The notes under the pieces: generated by a model
Databases searched by the model: none
Seen by the model: the letters and a program-made list of their open reading frames with translations, nothing else
What the model was told of the DNA's origin: nothing
DNA from: Membranipora membranacea
Taxonomy: Eukaryota; Bryozoa; Gymnolaemata; Cheilostomatida; Membraniporidae
Reading direction: 5' to 3'
NCBI GenBank assembly: GCA_914767715.1
Contig: OU612066.1
Coordinates: 37,670,283-37,734,282 of the forward strand
Length of the DNA: 64,000 bases
Translations under genes and position numbers: made by a program
Part shown: positions 36,356 to 48,300 of the stretch, piece by piece
Layout: every line of letters begins with the position of its first letter
How positions within the stretch are numbered: position 1 is the first letter of the stretch

Positions 36356-39300
36356 ATGGAGCTCCTGAAGGTCGTCTTGCTGTGGAGTTTGGGTTTTCTG
36401 ATCAAATCTCACACAGTCTTAAGCCATGGTAAGTACCAATTGATCAAACATCAGATCTCTTGATGTTTCAGTTCATCATTACTTATGGCAAATATCACTA
36501 CTTTTGTTTGTGAGTAAGCTGTAGATTGTCTTCGATCAATAAGTAATTATAAGAATTGCTTTCTATACTGGTAGTCTACACCCACCTCAAAATTTAAAAT
36601 TTGGCTGCAATAAATCTTTACAGTGAATATGTCAGTGAATTTATTAGTATCGCTGACAATGTAAGCTGCAAAACTTTTTCGTATTCAGGTAAAATTAGAA
36701 AGCTGCAAAATGCTAAAAAAATAATATGGTAGATCAATATCAGTACACATATGATAATATCTATTCTTATTTGACATCAATTTTTTGGTGATTTGTGAAG
36801 CTGGCCATTTTTAGCAAGGCCCTTGCCCGATTGTGAAAGTGTGCTGAAAAATTACATCATTTGCATAGTCTAGACATTCTTATATGACATGATTGACACT
36901 AAGCTGTTTACCTGTTATAACTTTCTGCTGAGAAGGCTGGTATAATTAATCAATATCGAGGAGGAATTCAAACGAATCAAAGATGAAGTCTGTCTTTTTA
37001 AATTAATAAATTGTTGTGTACAGTATAAGGAAACTGGGAATAACAGGATGTGAGATTTTCCGACGGCACAAAGCCAGGACTGGTGTTGTGGTTGGTGTAT
37101 ACAAACAATTTGGAATGCGATGGTCCTTTTTAGGTGTTGTAGTTGATAATCAGTTGAATTTTACTATACTACGTTTATTTTTAATGAGACAGCTGAAATC
37201 TTTTTGACTAAACAGTTAGGGCCTCAAAATATTTTACCTCTCTAATATAAGAGCCATTCTACTCTAGTGCCTCTGCCTGGCCTCTGAAGGAGAACTAGTC
37301 AATTTAACGCAGTAGCACTAAGATAATTACCCCGATATGTGCCATATTGATAGGTTAGCTTTTCTTTCTATTTCGTTTCTGAATGACTTGGGTTTTTAGA
37401 TAATAGCTGTGCCAAACATTTTGAAATTATTAGCTGTAGCCTGTCACATCCACTATTTAGCCGTATTGGTTTTAAAAATCTCAAGAGATCTTCTGAGCTA
37501 AGAATGTATTTACTACTACATACCATCGAGCAATCTCTCACGCCCAGAAACGCTCAAAAAAATTTTTATATGAGATTTTGTGACAATGACAATATTTATG
37601 ACGAGTAACAAATGGGCACGACATTTCAATGTTATGAAGAGATCAGAGTGTATCACAGAAAGTCCATCTAACAAACCAACAACTATACATATCAAAGTAT
37701 GGTATAAAATTATTTATAATGTGATTTTATTTTCACAGCAGCTTTTCCCGACCCGATTGGCTTCTGGATGTTTGATCGACAATACGAAGGTCAAGATTTG
37801 TCAGGTAAGTATATCAGCCCGATCGATGTACATATACCTCTGTACCGAAGCTTTAGTTCTCTGTCAGATTTCTCAGCCAATAAAAGGTCTGATCCCTCGG
37901 TGCATGCTCCCTGTTATTTCATTTTTGAGTTTGAATCTGTAATCCCGATCTCTGTTATGGTGAAATCAATACTGGTATAATCTATACAAGGGTATAATCT
38001 AGAACAAAGTGTCTAGCAAATTTGAAAGCAAAACGACAATTTGAATTTTCATTTATTATTTGAAGTTCTCACATGGCCAGACCATGTGATCATGTGAGCT
38101 CGCTGCTGATCGACATTTCCTTCTTTTGTGAAAATAAAATGCAACTTCCTCTCACTAAACGTCATCCATCTGACACTTCAAAATCTAAACTGGGGGCGGT
38201 GAGAGTGGGGGGTGGGTGAATGCACACTACATGAAGAACTCACAGTCTGACATCATTACAGGTGCGACACGATGTATGTAAACAGTTCTTATCCAAACTA
38301 GACACCGAGCTAGCAATAAAAAACAAATAAATTGGAATTTTTGTTTGCTTTAGATTATATTATTGAAGGGAAAGTTTGATCAATATTTCATTTCCCACTC
38401 TTTGTTTCGGAAAGGCATTTTCAAGATAATCATAGATTGATCCTCTATTCTCCACAAGAGCGTACTTGTATGACAGAAACTCTATTTAAGCCTTAAATTT
38501 TTACCTTCATTATTATATCTACTACAACCTATAATAACATATTGGTGACAATGATGAGCTGGAAAAGTTTGTCTCACGATTGTTTGAATTATCTTTTATG
38601 CCAAAAGCTCGCAAAATATTGTTGTGAGGCAAAAATATATCCCTAATTATGAAATGAAAATGATCCAAAATGGGGAGGGAATTGATATATAATAATGATT
38701 ACAGGTAACGGCAATGATGCAGTTCTGTATAACACAGAATGGGCAGACGATCCGTCTGGTGCACCTGGGAGAGTCGTCAGGTTCACAGGCGCGGACGATC
38801 AGTGAGTAATAAAACTCATAAAATGTAACTGTGTTATAAGTGCACCCCCCCCCCCTCCTCCCAAGGCACACACCTCACAACACTTCATTCTCGGAATTGA
38901 TTAAATTGTTTAGTGTTGACAGACTTTAAGCCTTTTGGGATGTATATCACTTCACTATGAAGAGAAGTAGATTTCCATTTAGAATAATTTACACATTTAC
39001 ACACAATTATTTGTTATCGACTTTTAAACCCGAACTACCCCTTTATTTACCAATACACACCTGAGCTGAAGCCATTAAGTTATTAGAGTGATAGAGTTAT
39101 AAAATACCCCCATGGAACAAATTCATTTGATTTTTCTTTAAATAATAGAGAATTGTGAGTGCAATTGATTTTTTGAGGTCCGATTTGTTTGAGTAGGACT
39201 CTATCAAACTGTTTGATTATCTACACATTTGCACCCGTAGACTAGGTTTGCACTAAATATTAGGTTATTGACAATTTCTGTTTTCTTATCAACAGCCAAG

Positions 39301-42300
39301 TTCCTGGCATCAACAAAAAGCTTAAATACACCGTAGAACTTATTATGAGAGGCACATTTTATTGAACTCTTAATGATCATTTTGAAAAGAATTGAGTATT
39401 ATATACATTCACAACATACATATCTAATATATATATATATTGTATTATACATATGCACATATTTGTTTACATTTTTTATAATTTCAGATCATCACGGATA
39501 ATGATACCTAATAATTCTGGCCAGCAGAGTCCCACTGGCTCCTTCACATTCATGTCTATGTTTAATGACTATGTGAGTTATATCTAGACTACCCCTATAT
39601 GTAACTAGTGTAAGTGCTCAGACAGCTGAATGTGCGAGTTAGTGGCATTAGACTATCAAACACTCAGTCAAATGTTAGACTATCAAACACTCAGTCAAAT
39701 GTTAGACTATCAAACACTCAGTCAAATGTTAGACTATCAAACACTCAGTCAAATGCCACCAACTGTAATCTGCAGCCATCTTAGCACTTAGAATGCCCAT
39801 ACTAATAACCGGAGGGTGCTGACTGTTGAGCTAATGATAATACATATTACAGATAATACATATTACAGATAATACATATTACAGATAATACATATTACAG
39901 ATAAAACATATTACAGATAATACATATTACAGATAATACATATTACAGATAATACATATTACAGATAATACATATTACAGATAATACATATTACAGATAA
40001 TACATATTACAGATAATACATATTACAGATAATACATATTACAGATAATACATATTACAGATAATACATATTACAGATAATACATATTACAGATAATACA
40101 TATTACAGATAATGATATGTTGAGATAATGATATTGCAGTTCTAAAATAGTTTTTAGGCAAGTATAAGCTTGTCTCATCACCTGAGCTTCCCGCCTTTGT
40201 ACTATATATATCTAACAGATCATTTGAGATAACAAACCTCTTGAACTGCCATCTAACCGGGAGATCTTTCATTGTGGGGAGTTAGAAGTTATATCAGCTC
40301 TTCTAGCTGCAATCAAAAAGGAAGATTTAAGATAGCATTCGGGCAGAGCAACTGAGCTAGGACTAAAAATAGTGTATTTCAATTTGTCTCATTATATTAT
40401 ATTATACCAAATTATACTGCTACTGTCTATGAATCTATGGTAAGAATGGAATAATGCTGGAGCCGCTTTACTCTGGCGCTAACTCATATCTTGATAACAG
40501 TTTAAAATCAAACCCCGGATTTTGTTTTATGGTCTTCGAAATGCTAATTGTCTTCAACTCAATTTCAGGACAACACAAAGGGCGGACCTATATACATGAT
40601 GATGAACTCTGGTTACCATGACCTGTTCTTTAAGTGCTGCGGTCGTAGTGGAAATAATGCTTTTCATCCTCGATGGGAATATAATGGTTCCAATGTATTC
40701 TGGCACGCGTACAGCGATTTTTTCCCTCAAGGTAATTACTATAAATACAACTTGCACTCACTTATTGCAAACAGTTAAATTTGGCTGGCCGATCGGTTGT
40801 CCTGTTTATGTTGATATATACACGGGGAAGAACTTGTTATATCAGAGTAGCAGTTAGCTAGAGCTGTGATAATCAATACAGAGTAATGAAGGTTCGTGTA
40901 CCAGTCTCTATAACACTCTGCTCTGATCTGCTCTGATCTGCTCTGATCTGCTCTGATCTGCTCTGATCTGCTCTGATCTGCTCTGATCTGCTCTGATCTG
41001 CTCTGATCTGCTCTGATCTGCTCTGATCTGCTCTGATCTGCTCTTAGCTTCCTATTTCTGTGACACACTCATTGTCGACTTTGGTTTCTATGAATAGGCA
41101 GGGGAATCAGAAATCAATCCCATTCATACTAGCGCTATCCCTAATCATCAAGTGTAGCTCATAAGTCACAGGAAAGTTCTGAGGGCTCTCAGGCTGAGGA
41201 AATGAAAGAAATAAGAATCTGAGAACTGAGAAATGACTAATTCAAACTGAGAAATGACTAATTCAAACTGAGAAATGACTAATTCGATGAGTAACTCCTT
41301 GGGTAAACTGACTTTCACCCAAAACATTGCTTTATTTTGATTTGATAATTATAGATGAGTGGATCAGTTTTGCTTTGACCTATAATATGGATGAGGAGAT
41401 CGTGAAGCTGTACAGGAATGGAGAAGAGTTGGTTGCTGAAAGGTGAATAGTCAAATTATTCCAAAAACTACGTTATGAGATTAGATAACTCCCAATACTA
41501 AATCACAAAGCATGAGCAAAAGATACAACTGTGAAGGTATGTCATGGGGAACATGATCTAGTCCTCAATCCAGCCAATGTATTGGCTTTGATTGTGGACT
41601 CAAGTTTACGTTGCATTCTCCTATTAACTTTATTCCCAATTTTAAGGACGTCTTCTTCTGGCGCAATTGATGGCACCTACTCACACATACATATGGGAGC
41701 GCGACCAGGGGACAGTCGTGAGCTGCATGCTGGTGTATACTGTACATTCCATTTTGACAAGCATCTTACTCGAGAACAAATGAGTGCTGCATTTTCTCTC
41801 TGCCGTAGTAACGGTAAGTGTTCATACAGGTCTTAAAATGTTTAGAAAAAACCTCGCTATAGAATCACCTGTCTAAATGAGTGCTCAGTAATACCATTAC
41901 TTGTCATGAGGTTATACTAGCAAACCAGGATCATAGACTCAATAATAAATTAAGTATTGTAAATATTAACATCAAGTCTATGACCTGGATAGATAATGTT
42001 GGGGTCATGTTATAGCAATCAAAAGACCAAAAACTCAGTGATATTGTTAAGGGCTCACATCTCGTCACAATATATTCGATCAATAACCAGATATAATAAT
42101 GTAGCCTACCTTCTCTTGTAGAGATGAGGTCTATCTACCCATGGCCCTCAGCCGTCGCTCACTGGCCGATGGACTTACAACATGGAATGTATAATACAGC
42201 AGACGGACATCACAAGGATGGTAAAGCTTATTACTACTCTATAGAGAGAGGTCCTTATGGTATGTGCTATGCATATATGTATGTGTGTTTAATTCCTCAA

Positions 42301-45300
42301 AATTTCGTTAGCAAGCACAGGCGGCAGGCTTCTCACAGCAAAAATAATGGTTTGAAGTATTAATATATGTGGGTGTGATCCTCTTCCAAAATGTTGTGTG
42401 AAGATGGTGTTCATTGTTGACAATATAGCGGATCTAGCCTATAGGATATCTCATCCAGCATTTTTGAAGAACATAAGAGGAACTCCCAGACTGCCATGTA
42501 GTCTGCTACATTGGTCTTGTTCTTGTCTCGCTTCTTCTTGACAATTGGTCCTTCTGTCAACAGGAAACATTCGATCATGTGATGAAATGAAAAGACATCA
42601 GATTTTTGGTAATAAATCAAAACACCAGGTTCTCAGCCATACTAAACAGATATCAGAATCACATCATTAGAAGGCTTCTACAGATCATATATTATAATAT
42701 CAGGTCATCGTATTCACCTATACAGAAATTGAATACAGACTGGATTGCAGAAAATCACAAGATTTCATGTCATGCATAAAATGAGAGCTGCCTAAAATAT
42801 TATTATGAATGGTGTCTTTAAAGTACGGATGGACCGATGAAGCTGAGCAATAGGTTCAGATAAGTCAGGTTTGCCTAACCCTGTCTTATTTTTTCAGGAG
42901 ACCATCCAGCACAACCTTGTTCAATTAACCTGATAATAATATCAGATTTTGAGTGTTTTGTTTGAATTGGCCAAATCAAAGAATTGGTAAGATTTGTAGC
43001 AAATATACACATATAATATTCCAGGAGGTAAGCAGGGAGCATATTTCTTCAGAAATTCTATAAACTCATATGCAGTAATAGAGGACCCGGATGGCAGCCT
43101 TGCAGTGAACAGTTTTACTTTCTCAGCATGGATCAAACCGGGAGTCAGGTGAGCATACTGTTCTATAAAACCCAGTCATCACTTTGCTGTCAGGGACGGC
43201 CTCGCAATTAATTTTCTGTGGCTCAAAGAAAGTACTCATCTTAAGAATCTTACTGGAAGCTTGGATTTCCTATTAGTTCAAATGAGTACCAGTGAGCAGA
43301 GATGAGTATAAAATTGATCAATCAGCCAATTCACTGGAGATGAACAAATTGAGAGCTAGAATTGACTGACGCAGCAGTCTTGGCCCAAACTCTTTAGACG
43401 TAACCTATCTAGCAACTTTAAATTTAAGATTTAAAACCAAATCCCTCAGGATGGTGGCCACCGACGCACCTAATCCTCTACTCTCCTTTGACACGCTACC
43501 ATCTGGTCGTTGTAACCTCCGTAGAGAATTTTTTAGATCTCAGGCTATTAGTAGTTTGAATAAATCACTCTTTTAGTTTATTTTCTACCTTTTTTGTATT
43601 TTGGTATTAGTATTATATATGTAAACCACAAATCGTTTTTATGCAATCATTAACAGTTTTAGACATCAGCATTTTTATTACCAATTTTTACAGCAGGCAA
43701 AGAATCACCCCTTTGAGAAAATGAAGGTACATACAAACATACAACATTTAATGTTTGTGATAGCTAATAAATAAATCAATCAAAAATAACTTCTCTTCTG
43801 AATTAACAGTGATGGGCCGATATTTCGATGGCGGAATGATTCGGCATTGGAGGAAAACTCTACATATTTATGGACAGCTAATGATGGCACATCACTACAA
43901 TATGTACATTACTCAAACGAAGACTCTGATGAAAAAGGAACACTGCTACCAGTGCCTGATGTACTACAGACCAATACATGGAACTACATAGCAATCACGT
44001 ATAACTATGGAGAGGGTAAGGTGCTTGTCACTGTTACCAGTAGAATAGATGATTCTTGCGCCATTTGTTTGCTGGCTGAAAGTAAAGATAGATTGAATTG
44101 GCTGACCTGGAATCATTATTGTAATCCCTAGTCACTGGTTTGTGATCCAAATAGTTTTCAGTGGGTGTCTCTTGCTCAACAAGCACTTAAATGACTGGTG
44201 GATGGAATATTCACATCGTTATATTCTGTTTCCATTGAACTATAGGGTTGTCGGAAGCTTATGTCAATGGCCAACAAGTAGGAAACTTTACAAATGGAAG
44301 TTATGAAACAAAAACCGGTACCTCTCTGTCACTAGTGGAGTGGCCTGATGTTATGTAAGTATACCGCTAGCTAAACATATAAACCTTGGGTACGATGAGG
44401 GCATAGCATAAAACAAGTTCAACACAACTTTGTTTAACCACACCTGATTACACATAAGTTACCTTCTCATTTTGTATGGGAACACTACTCCTGATATGAT
44501 AGAATTGTATATGAGTTGTTACTGATTTCCAGTTCTAGGCATACGCAGCTGGCTTGTGTCCAGCTCCATGACACAACGTTATCATTAGAAGCTCTACAGA
44601 GAGTGGAGAGTGAGTGTCAGACGAGTGGGGATAACCTCAAAGTTACACCTACTCTACTTTACCCACTGAGTAAATCATATGGATTGAGGAGTATGTATAG
44701 CGAGAAAAGTGCTGCTACCACTGAGGGAGAACTGAACTATGTCACAGGTCAGTAGAACATACTATTAAATTCTGAGATGTTGATATTCATGCACATGATA
44801 ACCACCTATCATCAGTACACAGAAGACATGTTGGATCACTGCTTATAAACGCAATCCTTTCATAAGAAAGCAAATTACCTTCTCCCTATCACACTCCCAA
44901 CCACTCTACCTTCTAATCCCTTGTGGTTTGACTGCAAAGTTTGGAATCTGTACAGCACGCAGATGAGCATTATATTCTTTCAAGTGCCTGGTCTGTTAAT
45001 TTTTAGGTCATCGGAACAGGCCAAATGAAGGGCTGCTCCTGCAAACAAGTCAGATTATCAACTTTCAAAATTCCTCAATAGCTGTGGAGCCGATGACTAA
45101 ATTCACAGTGGCTCTTCATCTGAGACTTGCATCAAACTTCTCAACGCTTTTGTTGCTGGACAACAACATAATAGAAATAGAAAATTACTCAGTCATAGTG
45201 AGGTAGGCTCTATGTCATAGTGAGGTACTGGTAGGCTCTATGTCATAGTGAGGTACTGGTAGGCTCTATGTCATAGTGAGGTACTGGTAGGCTCTATGTC

Positions 45301-48300
45301 ATAGTGAGGTACTGGTAGGCTCTATGTCATAGTGAGGTACTGGTAGGCTCTATGTCATAGTGAGGTACTGGTAGGCTCTATGTCATAGTGAGGTACTGGT
45401 AGGCTCTATGTCATAGTGAGGTACTGGTAGGCTCTATGTCATAGTGAGGTACTGGTAGGCTCTATGTCATAGTGAGGTACTGGTAGGCTCTATGTCATAG
45501 TGAGGTACTGGTAGGCTCTATGTCATAGTGAGGTACTGGTAGGCTCTATGTCATAGTGAGGTACTGGTAGGCTCCATGTCATAGTGAGGTACTGGTAGGC
45601 TCTATGTCATAGTTAGGTACTGGTAGGCTCTATGTCATAGTGAGGTACTGGTAGGCTCTATGTCATAGTGAGGTACAGGTAGGCTCTATGTCATAGTGAG
45701 GTACTGGTAGGCTCTATGTCATAGTGAGGTACTGGTAGGCTCTATGTCATAGTGAGGTACAGGTAGGCTCTATGTCATAGTGAGGTACTGGTAGGCTCTA
45801 TGTCATAGTGAGGTACAGGTAGGCTCTATGTCATAGTGAGGTACTGGTAGGCTCTATGTCATAGTGAGGTACTGGTAGGCTCTATGTCATAGTGAGGTAC
45901 TGGTAGCCTCTATGTCATAGTGAGGTACTGGTAGGCTCTATGTCATAGTGAGGTACTGGTAGCCTCTATGTCATAGTGAGGTACTGGTAGGCTCTATGTC
46001 ATAGTGAGGTACTGGTAGGCTCTATGTCATAGTGAGTTACTGGTAGGCTCTATGTCATAGTGAGGTACTGGTAGGCTCTATGTCATAGTGAGGTACTGGT
46101 AGCCTCTATGTCATAGTGAGGTACTGGTAGCCTCTATGTCATAGTGAGGTACTGGTAGGCTCTATGTCATAGTGAGGTACTGGTAGGCTCTATGTCATAG
46201 TGAGGTACTGGTAGGCTCTATGTCATAGTGAGGTACTGGTAGCCTCTATGTCATAGTGAGGTACTGGTAGGCTCTATGTCATAGTGAGGTACTGGTAGCC
46301 TCTATGTCATAGTGAGGTACTGGTAGGCTCTATGTCATAGTGAGGTACTGGTAGGCTCTATGTCATAGTGAGTTACTGGTAGGCTCTATGTCATAGTGAG
46401 GTACTGGTAGGCTCTATGTCATAGTGAGGTACTGGTAGGCTCTATGTCATAGTGAGGTACTGGTAGGCTCTATGTCATAGTGAGGTACTGGTAGGCTCTA
46501 TGTCATAGTGAGTTACTGGTAGGCTCTATGTCATAGTGAGGTACTGGTAGGCTCTATGTCATAGTGAGGTACTGGTAGGCTCTATGTCATAGTGAGGTAC
46601 TGGTAGGCTCTATGTCATAGTGAGGTACTGGTAGGCTCTATGTCATAGTGAGGTACTGGTAGGCTCTATGTCATAGTGAGGTACTGGTAGGCTCTATGTC
46701 ATAGTGAGTTACTGGTAGGCTCTATGTCATAGTGAGGTACTGGTAGGCTCTATGTCATAGTGAGGTACTGGTAGGCTCTATGTCATAGTGAGGTACTGGT
46801 AGGCTCTATGTCATAGTGAGGTACTGGTAGGCTCTATGTCATAGTGAGGTACTGGTAGGCTCTATGTCATAGTGAGGTACTGGTAGGCTCTATGTCATAG
46901 TGAGGTACTGGTAGGCTCTATGTCATAGTGGGGTACTGGTAGGCTCTATGTTTATGTTCTGTGTAATTATTTCCATAAATTACTTAAATTCAAGTAGATG
47001 ATGTAATTGCTATCTAATTTTTCCTAGAACCAGACCTGTGGACCTGAGGTCTTAGTTCTATCGTTTACTGCGTTGATTGATTGATTAATTGATTGTTTAT
47101 GCCACTCACATACAAGTATGTTGCTTGATGGAGCAATATATTCTCAGTGTGAACAAAAAAGCAAAAAGTGTTTGATGGATCTATATTAACCCATAGCAAG
47201 GATTCGCTACACAAGTCTTACTCATTCAAATCTAAAGATCCAGTTTATTTAAATGGACACAAACACTGGTGATGAAAAAAAACCAATTATCCGCTAATTT
47301 AACCATTTTTATGTGAAGGTCGATTCTGAACTAGGCCACAGTTTCAGGGATAATATATTTTAATTTTGTTGAAACTCAAATGGTTTCAATGTTTACAATA
47401 TAATATATACATATCTAAAGCTTTTCAGAAAAAAATATGACCATGATATTTGTACAGAGATGGTAAAGCTCCGGCTATGTTTCTGTTACTCATACAGGTT
47501 TGACTCACAAGAAGTGATCCTCGACAATACGCTGACAGACAGTTATATCGGGAGATGGTTATGGTTTGGAGTTGTATATGATGGTTTTCTTGGTGTGATC
47601 AATGTCTATATCGATGGAGAGGTAGGCTGCTTGATTGTGATACAGTTAAGTGCTGCAAATATAAAACCACTTCACGATTTGATTATGATCCTGATCCATT
47701 GTTGTTGTTCCAAAACTTTTGAGAGCTCTCATACGAGTTTGTGTTACAGTCTGTGATGTTTTCATTTCTTTCACTAGTATTAATCTTCTATTCACTTTTT
47801 TACAGCCGGTACATTCACGGTATATAGGACAACACACCTTCAGCCTCAACGGAGTGTCAATAGAAAACACAGAGGGGAACAACTCTATAGGCTGCTTCCA
47901 GATGTATAATTCAGCACTCAATCTCAGACAGTTTGTTCACACCCGAGATGCTTGTATACTATACAGTAAGTTTGAATACGATAAATTTCACAAAGTGTGC
48001 AAATAGATAAGAAGTTATTCCCTCTTACACATAAAGAGGGTGACTCTGGTTATGATTGACAATCGTTTCTGATACTTTTAATTAACAATAATGGTAAGTA
48101 GATGATATACATATCTGCAACCAAATAATGTTTACAGTGCAGAACTTATTTACCTCTATTCTTACCTATGCTTTATCACGGTTAACTATTTCATGCTTAT
48201 TGTTATAAGGATATTACAGTATATTGTTGAAATTCACACTCCATGGAAACCTTGCACAATAGAAATAAAAAGATTTAGCAAACGCTATGTTTATAGTTCT

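Noticed and set aside
40775-41068. Minus-strand 97-residue frame with SEQIRADQSR repeats
   Set aside because: Translation of the 10-bp CTCTGATCTG array.
45192-46950. CRISPR-like array
   Set aside because: The units are contiguous 28-bp direct repeats with no spacers, in an animal intron; it is a minisatellite.
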